Positions 29,611-37,887 of a stretch of 57,693 bases of DNA are shown in pieces. The notes under the pieces are model-generated. The model made no database searches and had not been told where the DNA came from. It saw only the letters and a list, made by a program, of their open reading frames with translations. The position numbers and the translations under genes are program-made. Every line of letters begins with the position of its first letter. The first letter of the stretch is position 1. The stretch is from NCBI GenBank assembly GCA_023957275.1, contig JAMLHF010000024.1, forward strand, positions 1 through 57,693. The letters run 5' to 3'. The stretch comes from Lentimicrobium sp. Lineage in GTDB: Bacteria > Bacteroidota > Bacteroidia > Bacteroidales > Lentimicrobiaceae.

Positions 29611-30240
29611 TCAGAAATTCATACTGAGTCTCACACCCGTAGTCCCGGGCAAACCCGGACCGTAGGGATTGATAATTGCCGGTTCAACCCTGAGCGAAAG
29701 GTTGTCGGAAACGTCATAGTCGAAAAAATGCGCATCCACCGCGGCATCAATCACATTGAGGATGTATAAGGCCGCACTGTAAATGATATTTAATTCTACC
29801 CGCCTTCTGTAAAAGTCCCGTCCCCGGAGCAGATCGCTGGTGTTAGGATACCTGGTGACATATTCGTTGTCTGTTGGATAAGTATCGCCGTTTGACACAT
29901 AACTGTAGGCTTCAGTGAATTTTTTCACCTCGTCATTGTTGATTTTAATCGAATACCCGAGATAGCCAAAGCCGGCATAAATAATCGGGATTTTCCAGTA
30001 TTTTTTGTTGTATGCCTGGCCAAGGCCGGGCAGGGCGAGAGAGTAAATGGTTGCTTTATGCGGGGAGTGCAGGGCCCTGACCATCGTGTCGCTGTCCATT
30101 GTTTTCTTCGGCGGGAAGTACATGGCATCTTCCTGCGCAAAGGCCGGGCAGCCGGCGGCTGCCATAAAAATGAAGAAAACCGCAGCCAGTGCGGTTGGTT
30201 TTATATTGCGGAAGTTAACTTTATGGAACGGTTTATTCAT
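29611..30240 (-). CDS. DUF5683-family membrane protein of the parAB operon
   Basis: This ~209-residue protein starts at MNKPFHKVNF (30240), giving a signal peptide-like N-terminus (LAAVFFIFMAAAGCPAFAQ) and only a short gap after parB. A longer frame to 30285 would overlap parB. The DUF5683 pattern is present: ATIYSLALPGLGQAYNKKYWKIPIIYAGFGYLGYSI, with two membrane segments, FYRRRVELNIIY, and a second hydrophobic region (AALYILNVIDAAVDAHFFDYD). It is usually found between parB and dapB in Bacteroidota. Function is not known; an outer-membrane or inner-membrane partner role is suggested only by the segments. Confidence 0.85.
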   Translation of the reverse strand: MNKPFHKVNFRNIKPTALAAVFFIFMAAAGCPAFAQEDAMYFPPKKTMDSDTMVRALHSPHKATIYSLALPGLGQAYNKKYWKIPIIYAGFGYLGYSIKINNDEVKKFTEAYSYVSNGDTYPTDNEYVTRYPNTSDLLRGRDFYRRRVELNIIYSAALYILNVIDAAVDAHFFDYDVSDNLSLRVEPAIINPYGPGLPGTTGVRLSMNF

Positions 30241-30262
30241 ACCCGGCCTGCCTGGTGCATTA

Positions 30263-31153
30263 TTAACGTGAAAGCAGCTCTGCAAGTATTCGTTCGAGTT
30301 GTTTTTGTGAATTGAAACTGATCACGATATTTCCTTTGCCCTTCTGGTTCAGGGAAACATTAACTTTTGTGTCAAGTTTTCCGGCAATATTCTCACGGAT
30401 GGCTTCAATTTCACGGGGCAATTCCCTTGCCGGAGCCTCCTTGCGTGATGCAGGCTGTTTGTTCAGGTTACGGACGATCTCTTCAACTTCCCTTACGGAA
30501 AGATCTTTGGTGATGATATTCTTCAGGATCGCTACCTGCGTTTGTTCGTCATCAATGTTTATTAAAGCCCGGGCATGACCCATCGAAATTTTATTATCCC
30601 GGATAGCCACCTGCAGTTCAGCCGGCAGTTTGAGCAACCGGATATAGTTGGTCACTGTTGTCCGGTTCTTGCCGACACGCTGGCTTAGTTCTTCCTGGGT
30701 AAGTTCGCACTCTTCGATCAGGCGCTGATAACTGATGGCGATTTCGAGGGCGTTGAGGCTTTCGCGCTGTATGTTCTCCACCAGGGCCATCTCGAGCATC
30801 TGCTGGTCGTTGGCAATGCGGATATAACAGGGGATTTCGTCCAGTCCTGCCAGTCTGGAAGCTTTCAGCCGTCTTTCTCCGGAAATCAGCTGATACTTGT
30901 CGTATCCCATTTTTCTGACGGTGATGGGCTGAATAATGCCCTGTTCCTTGATGGAGGCTGCCAGTTCGCTCAGGGCTTCCTGGTCAAAATCTTCACGCGG
31001 TTGAAAGGGATTGGCTTCAATCTGGCTGAGTGGGAGGGAGGCGATGGCCCCCGCGACAAAATTGCCCGAAATATCACTCGAGGTGATGTCGGTTTCCGGG
31101 CTTTCAAGTATGGCACTCAGGCCCCGGCCAAGGGCTTTCTTTTTAGGATTCAT
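30263..31153 (-). CDS. parB: Chromosome-partitioning protein ParB
   Basis: This ~296-residue ParB is a CTP-dependent clamp that binds parS and loads onto DNA. The start chosen is MNPKKKALGRGLSAIL, the usual ParB N-terminus; the alternative ATG at 31165 adds four residues. It overlaps the end of parA by 11 bp. The N-terminal domain has IEANPFQPREDFD and the CTP-binding motif GERRLKASRLAG, then ALVENIQRESLNALEIA. The helix-turn-helix is QEELSQRVGKNRTTVTNYIRLLKLP. The C-terminal dimer domain is at about 240-296. No good parS match was seen in the window. Confidence 0.95.
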   Translation of the reverse strand: MNPKKKALGRGLSAILESPETDITSSDISGNFVAGAIASLPLSQIEANPFQPREDFDQEALSELAASIKEQGIIQPITVRKMGYDKYQLISGERRLKASRLAGLDEIPCYIRIANDQQMLEMALVENIQRESLNALEIAISYQRLIEECELTQEELSQRVGKNRTTVTNYIRLLKLPAELQVAIRDNKISMGHARALINIDDEQTQVAILKNIITKDLSVREVEEIVRNLNKQPASRKEAPARELPREIEAIRENIAGKLDTKVNVSLNQKGKGNIVISFNSQKQLERILAELLSR

Positions 31154-31958
31154 TTTCAGGTTCAATTTGTTTTTCAGATGTTTTGATCCGGGTCAGTTCG
31201 TTTTTCTGGAGTATTTCACGCGCCAGGTTCAGGTAATTGACCGCCCCGCTGCTGTTGATATCGTGCATAATGATCGTCTCTCCGAAACTCGGGGCTTCTC
31301 CAAGCTTTGTATTACGGTTGATCAATGTTTCAAACACCATATCCTGGAAGTGGGCTTTCACTTCATCAACCACCTGGTTCGAAAGCCGGAGCCTTGAATC
31401 ATACATAGTCAGCAGTATCCCCTCAATATCAAGCCCCTTGTTGAGACGCTGCTGAACAATCTTAATGGTATTCAGCAATTTACCGAGTCCTTCAAGTGCA
31501 AAATATTCGCATTGAACCGGAATAATTACCGAATCCGCAGCAACAAGCGAATTGACCGTAATAAGTCCGAGTGAAGGGGAGCAGTCGATCACGATGAAAT
31601 CATATTCTTCTCTGACCTTCTGGAGCACCTTGCGCATCAAAAACTCGCGGTTGGGCTGGTTGATCATTTCAATCTCGGCGCCAACCAGGTCGATATGCGC
31701 CGGGAGCAGGTCGAGATTGGGTGTGCTGGTCGAAAGGATAATGTTCAAAGGTTCAACCTCATCCATGAGGCATTCATAAATGCTGGTCTTGATATTTTTA
31801 GGGTCAAATCCCACTCCGGAGGTGGAGTTGGCCTGCGGATCAGCATCGATGATCAGTGTGCGGTATTCAAGCACGGCAAATGCTGCACCCAGGTTAATGG
31901 CAGTGGTTGTTTTCCCGACTCCTCCCTTTTGATTGGCAACGGCGATTATCTTTCCCAT
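31143..31958 (-). CDS. parA: Chromosome-partitioning ATPase ParA (Soj)
   Basis: This 271-residue ParA/MinD-type ATPase forms a DNA-bound gradient that positions ParB-parS complexes. The deviant Walker A is MGKIIAVANQKGGVGKTTTAINLG, and Walker B-like segments are TLIIDADPQANSTSG and YDFIVIDCSPSLG. SVIIPVQCEYFALEGLGKL is typical of Soj. The gene starts the parA-parB-DUF5683-dapB-lepB-cyclophilin operon. A TACCTTTG promoter box lies 63 nt upstream. It overlaps parB slightly, a sign of translational coupling. Confidence 0.96.
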   Translation of the reverse strand: MGKIIAVANQKGGVGKTTTAINLGAAFAVLEYRTLIIDADPQANSTSGVGFDPKNIKTSIYECLMDEVEPLNIILSTSTPNLDLLPAHIDLVGAEIEMINQPNREFLMRKVLQKVREEYDFIVIDCSPSLGLITVNSLVAADSVIIPVQCEYFALEGLGKLLNTIKIVQQRLNKGLDIEGILLTMYDSRLRLSNQVVDEVKAHFQDMVFETLINRNTKLGEAPSFGETIIMHDINSSGAVNYLNLAREILQKNELTRIKTSEKQIEPENES

Positions 31959-32313
31959 TATAGTCAGTTCTCTTGAAATCAGGTATTTATTTGAAATTCA
32001 TGCCTTTGATGAAAGCCCCACAAAGGTACAATTTTTTATTCCATTTATCTGAAGTGTTCAGGCTGGTGTTGATAAATATAGTGGCCCGATCCGCAATTCC
32101 TTAACAGTTGCCTGATTGCCAGCAAATGAGCCGCCCGGCACAATGCAGCAGTTTACAGAAAGAAATTACATGTGCTTGTCTGGGAAATCTTTGTTTCTGA
32201 TTTTCTCGGCAGTATAATGCCGGCCATTCATCAATCCTCAATGAAAAATGATAAAACCGCCCACTTGCGCAAAATTCAGGAATCTGGCTTTCCTCCTGAT
32301 CAATGGGTGATTT
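31959..32313. other. Intergenic region between parA and the DUF3276 gene
   Basis: This 355-bp spacer contains the parA promoter box. The rest has no gene with a recognisable product; short open frames here have no start context or family features. Confidence 0.5.
32021..32028 (-). promoter_or_regulatory. -7 promoter box (TACCTTTG) of the parA operon
   Basis: The minus-strand sequence TACCTTTG is a perfect TAnnTTTG match, 63 nt before the parA ATG. It is the likely start of the parA-parB-DUF5683-dapB-lepB transcript. Confidence 0.55.
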
Positions 32314-32649
32314 CTAAAGGCCAAAATCTTCAGCGCTCAGGTCTGACGGATTATTCGCTTCAGCCTCGGAGAGTTCAGCGTCAATGCCTTTACCGTCGGC
32401 ATCAATAAACGCAACAGCACCCGTAAGCCCCGATATGAAATTTTCGAAATCTTCCCTGTACAGAAAGATTTTATGCTTCTCATAGATAAATTTGTCCAGC
32501 TCCTCGTCAAACCGACGCTTACTCTCAGTGATGGTAAGGTATTTTTCACCTGATTTAGTCAGCTTCACATCAAAAAAATAAGTCCTTTTTCCGGCTTTGA
32601 TGATATTGGTATAGATATCAACGTTATTTCTGTTGCTGGATTCTTCCAT
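32314..32649 (-). CDS. PUR-family DNA/RNA-binding protein (DUF3276)
   Basis: This 111-residue protein starts at MEESSNRNNVDIYTNI. A start 21 codons earlier would cover the promoter box TATTTTTG (32682-32689), so the shorter form is preferred. The PUR-like fold is seen in IIKAGKRTYFFDVKLTKSGEKYLTITESKRRF followed by IFLYREDFENFISGL. The C-terminus is acidic (ELSEAEANNPSDLSAEDFGL). DUF3276 proteins of Bacteroidota resemble Pur-alpha and bind single-stranded nucleic acid. It is a single gene between the parA cluster and the nusB cluster. The specific role is unknown. Confidence 0.88.
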   Translation of the reverse strand: MEESSNRNNVDIYTNIIKAGKRTYFFDVKLTKSGEKYLTITESKRRFDEELDKFIYEKHKIFLYREDFENFISGLTGAVAFIDADGKGIDAELSEAEANNPSDLSAEDFGL

Positions 32650-32681
32650 GGCAGTGTTCTGAGATTTTGAGGATGTTAACG

Positions 32682-32689
32682 CAAAAATA
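32682..32689 (-). promoter_or_regulatory. -7 promoter box (TATTTTTG) of the DUF3276 gene
   Basis: The minus-strand sequence TATTTTTG matches TAnnTTTG and lies 33 nt upstream of the preferred ATG of the DUF3276 gene, which argues for that start. Confidence 0.45.
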
Positions 32690-33321
32690 TTAAAATAATT
32701 GTAATAATTCATGGGTGAAGGGCATAAAAAAAATTGACATTCTTCTCAATTCACTTATAATTAGCCTTTAATGTTTTTATTTATACTGATAATCAGGATA
32801 TTAATAATGGCTCAATGTGAAAATTTCCCTACCTGTTTGCTTGCCGATCTTTTTGTTTTCCGATAATCCCTTTTTTTTTCTGAATAATTCAATCGGGTTG
32901 TTTGTGGATAATATATACCGCCGGCGCCAGGGAAATTATCGGAGTAGCAGAAACTGTGCACCGGGCGCGAAAAAAAACCGGCTTTTCCGGCAGACTTTTT
33001 CATGCCGGGGTGTACCACATGCATGCTGGTTGTTTGCAGACTGAATTTAAGGTATTTAGCATATTGGAATTGATTATGACAGTTTGACCGTTATGACAAT
33101 CCTGCTGCCCAAGGCATTTTCTGAGCAAGGGTTTGAGCAGACCTTTGGTTTTTTATCGCCGTAAGCTGACCGGTTGACGGTCGGAAGGGCTGATGTTTTT
33201 CAGATATCCCTGCTGCCTGATTATCCTGTTGCCGCGAATTTTTGTCCGGTGTAATCTGTAAACCGGCAGGGCTTATCTCCCGGGTCATAAATCAGTCGAT
33301 TAACCTTATGAATAAAAATTG

Positions 33322-33329
33322 TAATTTTG
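33322..33329 (+). promoter_or_regulatory. -7 promoter box (TAATTTTG) of nusB
   Basis: TAATTTTG matches TAnnTTTG and lies about 78 nt upstream of the nusB ATG. No strong -33 element was seen at the expected spacing. Confidence 0.45.
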
Positions 33330-33406
33330 CCGGCTGTTATCCGGGAATAGAAAAGAAGTTCTTTTTCCGGGTCAGGAAACGATAAGTTCATTTACATAAA
33401 GATTTC

Positions 33407-34369
33407 ATGCTAAGCAGAAGGCATTTAAGGATTAAGGTTTTACAATCGCTGTACGCTCATTTTCAGACGCAGGACGGCCAGATAAACCAGACAGAGAAGG
33501 GGCTGCTTTCGAGTATTGAGAGCATTTACGATTTATACATTTACCTGTTGTCCTCGATACTGGAAGTCAGGGATTTTGCCAGGAACCGCCAGGAAGATGC
33601 ACGGCAGAAATTTCTGCCAACCGCCGAGGAACTGAACCCGAATACCCGTTTTGTCGACAACCGGTTTCTTGAGCAAATCGGGAATAACCGTGACCTGCAG
33701 CGCAATATTGCACGATTGAAAATATCCTGGGCCGATCACCAGGAAACGTTCAGAAAGATATTCCAGAATTTCAAAGCTTCTGAACTCTACGAAGCGTATA
33801 TGAATGCCCCTGCCGCTTCCTATCATGAAGATAAAGAGCTGGTGCTGCAGATGTTTGGTGAGTTTATGCTCACCAATGAGGTTTATACCAGCATTTTTGA
33901 GGAACGCAATATTCATTGGGCCGATGATATTGACACTGCAGCATCGCTGGTTGCCAAGACCATACGGAAATGGTCTCCTGCTATGGATGAGTTTAAGTCA
34001 CTGCCTCCGTTGATGATTAATCCTGATGAAGAAGGAGATGACCTGATCAGGGATTTTGTGCTTAAGTTATTCAGAAAGACGATTGTTAAAAGTGAAGAAT
34101 CCGGTAAACTGATTGCCGAAAGGGCCCAGAACTGGGACCTGGAGCGCATCGCGGTGCTGGATGTTATTATTCTGAAGATGGCTATCTGTGAATTTACAGA
34201 GTTTCCTTCCATCCCGGTTAAGGTAACCATCAACGAGTATATTGAAATATCAAAGGAATACAGCACTCCCCGAAGCCGGCAGTTTGTTAACGGGATGATG
34301 GATAAACTGGTGGCTGACATGAAAGCCTCGGGTGAGATCAGAAAATCGGGCAGGGGGCTTGTGGAATGA
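33407..34369 (+). CDS. nusB: Transcription antitermination factor NusB
   Basis: This is a 320-residue NusB, about twice the E. coli length. The N-terminus is MLSRRHLRIKVLQSLYAHFQ, typical of NusB helix 1. A long insertion of about 150 residues follows, characteristic of Bacteroidota NusB. The C-terminal NusB core (about 205-310) has NWDLERIAVLDVIILKMAICEF, SIPVKVTINEYIEISKEYSTPRSRQFVNGMMDKL. NusB pairs with NusE (S10) to bind boxA RNA in rRNA antitermination. The next gene overlaps its stop (ATGA), so it is translationally coupled. Confidence 0.93.
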   Translation: MLSRRHLRIKVLQSLYAHFQTQDGQINQTEKGLLSSIESIYDLYIYLLSSILEVRDFARNRQEDARQKFLPTAEELNPNTRFVDNRFLEQIGNNRDLQRNIARLKISWADHQETFRKIFQNFKASELYEAYMNAPAASYHEDKELVLQMFGEFMLTNEVYTSIFEERNIHWADDIDTAASLVAKTIRKWSPAMDEFKSLPPLMINPDEEGDDLIRDFVLKLFRKTIVKSEESGKLIAERAQNWDLERIAVLDVIILKMAICEFTEFPSIPVKVTINEYIEISKEYSTPRSRQFVNGMMDKLVADMKASGEIRKSGRGLVE

Positions 34370-34815
34370 TTGCTGAAAAGCAGCTGCCGGAGGGATTCAG
34401 CATCAGGAATTATGAAGCGGCTGATTATGCCGCGGTGGAAAAGTTCTGGAACGATAACGGGCTTGGCGGCGCCCACAGGGGCGATAATGCCGCTGTTGTT
34501 GAACAAACCCTGAAAGCCGGCGGGCATCTTTTGCTGTTGGTTTCCAATGAAGGAAAGTTGGCGGGGACTTCATGGATGACCAATGACAAACGAAGAACTT
34601 ACCTTCATCATTTCGGTATTGCTGAACCTTTTCGCCGCCTGGGCCTTGCTACCTGTTTGTTGAATGCCTCCCTTGAAATAGCCCGGACTGATGGTTTTCA
34701 GCTTAAAATTGAGGTTCACCGGGATAATCTGCCCGCTCAGCTGCTCTATAAAAAAGCTGGTTTTACTTTTCTAGGGGATTATGATGTGCTGATTATCAGA
34801 AATATCCATGAATAG
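34366..34815 (+). CDS. GNAT-family N-acetyltransferase
   Basis: This 149-residue protein has the GNAT core: NYEAADYAAVEKFW at the N-terminus, LLLVSNEGKLAGTSWM, then the acetyl-CoA binding motif A FGIAEPFRRLGLATCLLNASLEIA (equivalent to R/QxxGxG/A), and motif B IEVHRDNLPAQLLYKKAGFTFLG with the YKKAGF ending seen in GNAT proteins. It overlaps the nusB stop by 4 bp and so is in the same operon. The substrate cannot be told. It is not clearly RimI-like. Confidence 0.9.
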   Translation: MIAEKQLPEGFSIRNYEAADYAAVEKFWNDNGLGGAHRGDNAAVVEQTLKAGGHLLLLVSNEGKLAGTSWMTNDKRRTYLHHFGIAEPFRRLGLATCLLNASLEIARTDGFQLKIEVHRDNLPAQLLYKKAGFTFLGDYDVLIIRNIHE

Positions 34816-34874
34816 AGCTCCGGGCCGGCACAGACTTCCCCGTTGTTTAGTTTCATTCATAACTTCTCCGGACA

Positions 34875-35063
34875 TTAATTCGGCAGGAAATTCACAATGT
34901 TGCCCCGAAAGTGTTGCAATACTGTTTCAACCGGTAAGTCTTTTATCCGGATAGTAAAAACGTTATCTGCAAGTGAATAACCGGGCTGAACAAGCAATAA
35001 ACCGGGATTGCCTTCTGAAACCAATTGTTCTGCCCTTTCGGGTTTTCCATTAATTAGCCGGGG
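34875..35063 (-). pseudogene. Possible gene remnant (62 codons, no start codon)
   Basis: Between two in-frame stops the minus strand reads 62 residues with protein-like character, for example ERAEQLVSEGNPGLLLVQP, YSLADNVFTIRIKDLP and VETVLQHFRGNIVNF. There is no ATG in frame, and upstream of the open stretch is a TAG. It was not matched to any family. It could be the 3' end of a decayed gene, or chance. Confidence 0.3.
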
Positions 35064-35105
35064 CTAAATAATTCAGCAATCCCCGCCTGATCTGATGTTT
35101 TTAAC

Positions 35106-35113
35106 TAACTTTG
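35106..35113 (+). promoter_or_regulatory. -7 promoter box (TAACTTTG) of the DUF1573-yajC group
   Basis: TAACTTTG matches TAnnTTTG, 153 nt upstream of the preferred DUF1573 start (35267), leaving a leader of about 150 nt. A start codon at 35123 lies 9 nt from the box but gives a product without a signal peptide. Confidence 0.45.
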
Positions 35114-35266
35114 CAAAGGTGAATGAACGCTCAACCTGCTGTATACACCTGGTACAGCGTTGGCGGCTTTCCTGCTGATCAGACCGGAAATATTTATAAT
35201 TCAGTCTGTTTGAGCGGAAGTGAATGTGATTTTTTTGGGCCATACAATGGCAAAAAACAGTTAAGT

Positions 35267-35746
35267 ATGAAAATTAATGCGCTTTTATTGATTACTGCTT
35301 TCGCTTTCGCAGGATTGTTGCAGACTTCCTGTGGCAGCAAAAATGCCGCAGAGGGGCTTTATCCTGCTGATATTGTGAAGAATCCAAACACTGCAAGTGG
35401 TAAATCCGATGCCGGGAATATGCCTGTATTGGAGTTTGAAAAGGATTTTCATGATTTTGGAAGAATCATTCAGGGTGAAAAGGTTTCGTATAGTTTTAAA
35501 TTTACCAATGCCGGGGAATCTGATCTCATCATATCAAAAGTCAGTACTTCATGTGGATGTACAGTGCCTGAATTCCCCAAAACACCTATCAGACCGGGAG
35601 AATCCAATAAGATTACGGTGAAATTCGACAGTGAAAACCGCCGCGGATTTCAGAACAAGAGCATTACCGTTGTCAGTAACACCCAGCCGAACTCCGTTGT
35701 GCTGAGGATAAAGGCCCAGGTAGTGCTTCCTGAAGAAATGAACTGA
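35267..35746 (+). CDS. DUF1573-domain lipoprotein
   Basis: This 159-residue protein is taken from the ATG at 35267, giving a lipoprotein-like signal (MKINALLLITAFAFAGLLQTSC). The DUF1573 domain is an Ig-like/HYDIN-type fold: LEFEKDFHDFGRIIQGEKVSYSFKFTNAG, LIISKVSTSCGCTVPEFPKTPIRPGESNKITV and TVVSNTQPNSVVLRIKA. The CGC motif is typical. It leads a Bacteroidota cluster with yajC, a ybbR-like gene and coaE. It probably sits in the outer or inner membrane facing the periplasm; the function is unknown. The lipobox (QTSC) deviates at the -3 position from the usual Leu. Confidence 0.88.
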   Translation: MKINALLLITAFAFAGLLQTSCGSKNAAEGLYPADIVKNPNTASGKSDAGNMPVLEFEKDFHDFGRIIQGEKVSYSFKFTNAGESDLIISKVSTSCGCTVPEFPKTPIRPGESNKITVKFDSENRRGFQNKSITVVSNTQPNSVVLRIKAQVVLPEEMN

Positions 35747-35787
35747 GTATTCTGAATTTTTTAATAACCAAATAAACCAGCAAACAA

Positions 35788-36111
35788 ATGTTTACATCTG
35801 CATTATTAATGGCTCCGGCCGAAGGTGGCGGCAGTGGCTACAGCTCACTGATCTTTTTGGTGCTTATCATGGTGGTTTTCTACTTCTTCTTTATCAGGCC
35901 CCAGGCTAAAAAAGCCAAGGATCTCAGGAAGTACCGTGAAGCCCTGAAAAAGGGAGACAAAATCGTTACCATTGGAGGAATTCATGGTAAAATCGTTGAA
36001 GTCCAGGAAACAACTTTTACCATAGAGGTGGAAGATGGCACACGGCTGAGAATTGAAAAATCTGCGGTAGCCGGAGATGCCAGTGACCAACTGGCCAATC
36101 AGCAGAAATAG
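35788..36111 (+). CDS. yajC: Preprotein translocase subunit YajC
   Basis: This 107-residue protein has one membrane helix (YSSLIFLVLIMVVFYFFFI) directly followed by the family signature RPQAKKAKDLRKYREALKKGDKIVTIGGIHGKIVEV. The C-terminal part is a small beta-domain. YajC binds SecDF near the SecYEG translocon. It lies 41 bp after the DUF1573 gene and 38 bp before the YbbR gene, probably one transcript. Confidence 0.95.
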   Translation: MFTSALLMAPAEGGGSGYSSLIFLVLIMVVFYFFFIRPQAKKAKDLRKYREALKKGDKIVTIGGIHGKIVEVQETTFTIEVEDGTRLRIEKSAVAGDASDQLANQQK

Positions 36112-36149
36112 AGGAAATTAACTGTTACCGCTCGCAAAATTCCCTGCAG

Positions 36150-37151
36150 GTGAAAGAGATTTTACATGCTATTATTGCACGCGTCAGAAAACCAATGGAC
36201 GGAAAGCTGAGAAATCGGCTTTCTGTTTTTTTGATCTGTACAATTATTTCAGTCATCATGTGGGGAATGATAAAGTTAAGCCGGGAGTATCAGATCCCGG
36301 TCAGGTTCAGTGTTGTTCCTGAAAATCTGCCCGGGGGAAAAGTGATGACTGCGAACCCTGACTCGGTCATCAGTATTACGTTGAAAGCTAAAGGTCTGGA
36401 ATTGTATTCGCGTATTTTTTCAACCAGGAGCAACACGGTGACTCTTAGTCTGGATAACATCAGGCTGAAGAGGGAAGGTGATCAGTATACCGGATTTCTG
36501 CGAACATCAGGAATGCTGAAGGCCATAGAAGAGCAACTCCCTGGCGGATTTGAAATTACGGCCGTGGAGCCGGATACGTTACATTTTGTTTTTGAAAGAA
36601 GTGTCCGTAAAAGGGTTGGGGTCACGACCAGGCTTTCGCTTGATTTCAGTCGTCAGTATCAGCTGTATGATTCCGTACAGACTGATCCGGACTCAATTTA
36701 TATATCTGGCAGAAAAGAAATAATTGATACCATCCGGAGTGTAACAACCGAATGGAAGACCTTTGATGATCTGAAGGAAGATATTTCTGCCAGACTGGCG
36801 CTGATAGCTCCCCGGGTCTGGCCTCCGGTTTATTTATCTGAAGATAGCGTTACAGTGCGGTTGAATGTAGAGAAATTTACTGAAGCCAGTATAGAAGTGC
36901 CGGTCAATATCAGGTCAGGGCATGGCCATGTAAACTATCGTACATTTCCTGAAAAGGTAACCCTTACCTGCAGGGTAGCCTTGCGCGACTATAACCGGGT
37001 GGATCCCTCGCTTGTGACAGTTGTGGCTGATCTGGATAAAACTGTTGTTTCGGACAGCGAAAGAGTGCTGGTTGAAGTGAGCCGGGTTCCTGCATTTATG
37101 AAGGTTATCCGCATTGAACCGCAAAAGGTTGAATATCTCATTCTGAAATAG
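36150..37151 (+). CDS. YbbR-like domain protein
   Basis: This 333-residue protein starts with GTG (36150) after a 38-bp gap. One N-terminal membrane helix (LSVFLICTIISVIMWGMI) is followed by YbbR repeats: YQIPVRFSVVPENLPGGKVM, VISITLKAKGLEL, LHFVFERSVRKRVGVTTRLSLDF, YISGRKEIIDTI, and VRLNVEKFTEASIEVPVNI. YbbR/CdaR proteins act at the membrane, in some bacteria controlling c-di-AMP synthesis; in Bacteroidota the role is not established. The neighbourhood with yajC and coaE matches the usual cluster. Being tightly spaced after yajC, it is likely translated from the same message. Confidence 0.88.
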   Translation: MKEILHAIIARVRKPMDGKLRNRLSVFLICTIISVIMWGMIKLSREYQIPVRFSVVPENLPGGKVMTANPDSVISITLKAKGLELYSRIFSTRSNTVTLSLDNIRLKREGDQYTGFLRTSGMLKAIEEQLPGGFEITAVEPDTLHFVFERSVRKRVGVTTRLSLDFSRQYQLYDSVQTDPDSIYISGRKEIIDTIRSVTTEWKTFDDLKEDISARLALIAPRVWPPVYLSEDSVTVRLNVEKFTEASIEVPVNIRSGHGHVNYRTFPEKVTLTCRVALRDYNRVDPSLVTVVADLDKTVVSDSERVLVEVSRVPAFMKVIRIEPQKVEYLILK

Positions 37152-37246
37152 TTAGAGGAGCGGCTGTTTCCGGAGTTTGCCCTGCCCGTGGGTTAAAATG
37201 CAGGAATCATCCCTGTCACGGATTTTTCAGTTTCCCTGAAAAGCAT

Positions 37247-37254
37247 TATGTTTG
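37247..37254 (+). promoter_or_regulatory. -7 box (TATGTTTG) 4 nt before the coaE start codon
   Basis: TATGTTTG matches TAnnTTTG and ends four bases before the ATG at 37259, so transcription would start at or near the start codon. It lacks a clear TTG at -33. Confidence 0.35.
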
Positions 37255-37258
37255 TATA

Positions 37259-37879
37259 ATGAACATGAAGCGGATGCTGAAAATCGGACTCACCGGGAGT
37301 ATAGGAAGCGGAAAATCGACCATTGCCGGATTGTTTCGCGTTTTTGGCATTCCTGTTTATATTGCCGATGTTGAGGCGAAAAAGTTTCTGGGAGACCCGG
37401 AGGTTATCCGGATGATTGTGGAGATGGCCGGTGCCGGTGTGCTCAGTCCTGACGGATCCATAGACCGGAGGATGCTGGCATCCTTGGTTTTCAATGAACC
37501 TGCGCGGCTTACAACCCTCAATAATATCATTCATCCAAGAGTGAGGGGGCATTTCTTTAACTGGATCGAAGGGCAGTCAGGGGTGCCTTATATCATTCAG
37601 GAGGCTGCCATAATTTTCGAATCAGGCTTTTATAAAATGTTTGATAAAATAATTACCGTTGCTGCTCCCATTGAGGAACGGATCGGAAGGGTTATGCTTC
37701 GTGACGGATTGAAGCGGGAAGACGTAATGGCGCGTATAGAAAACCAATGGCCGGAGGAGTCCAAAATCGCGATGTCGGATTTTGTTATTTACAACAGCGA
37801 TACGGACCTGGCCATACCCCAGGTGCTTGAAATTCACAAAACGCTGATGGGGATTTCTGAAGCAGTTATTAATCAGTAA
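37259..37879 (+). CDS. coaE: Dephospho-CoA kinase
   Basis: This 206-residue kinase phosphorylates dephospho-CoA in the last step of coenzyme A synthesis. The P-loop is GLTGSIGSGKST (about residues 10-21). YIADVEAKKFL and LTTLNNIIHPRVRGHFFNWIEGQ are family segments, with IIQEAAIIFESGFYKMFDKIITVAAPIEERIGRVMLRDGL carrying the lid. The start follows a TATGTTTG box by four bases, or it may be carried on the upstream message. The next gene follows 8 bp later. Confidence 0.95.
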   Translation: MNMKRMLKIGLTGSIGSGKSTIAGLFRVFGIPVYIADVEAKKFLGDPEVIRMIVEMAGAGVLSPDGSIDRRMLASLVFNEPARLTTLNNIIHPRVRGHFFNWIEGQSGVPYIIQEAAIIFESGFYKMFDKIITVAAPIEERIGRVMLRDGLKREDVMARIENQWPEESKIAMSDFVIYNSDTDLAIPQVLEIHKTLMGISEAVINQ

Positions 37880-37887
37880 AAAGCTAT

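Larger units (their letters stand above)
32650..33406. other. Intergenic region before nusB, no gene seen
   Basis: This 757-bp spacer lies between two divergent genes. It holds the DUF3276 promoter box (TATTTTTG on the minus strand, 32682-32689) and a plus-strand TAATTTTG box (33322-33329). Short open frames on both strands lack signal peptides, family motifs and credible starts. Confidence 0.5.
34816..35266. other. Intergenic region with promoter and a possible gene remnant
   Basis: This 451-bp spacer holds a TAACTTTG promoter box (35106-35113) and an open frame without a start codon on the minus strand (34875-35063). A frame that begins at 35123 and continues into the DUF1573 gene has no signal peptide at its start and was not used. 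Confidence 0.45.

Noticed and set aside
30264-30279. A possible parS half-site (ACGTGAAA) near the end of parB
   Set aside because: Only one arm matches the TGTTTCACGTGAAACA consensus, so a functional parS is not supported.
33913-34527. A 204-codon open frame antisense to nusB and the GNAT gene
   Set aside because: It overlaps two well-supported genes on the other strand and shows low-complexity Ser/Leu composition.
35123-35266. An N-terminal extension of the DUF1573 protein
   Set aside because: It would hide the signal peptide that begins at 35267; the region is more likely an untranslated leader.
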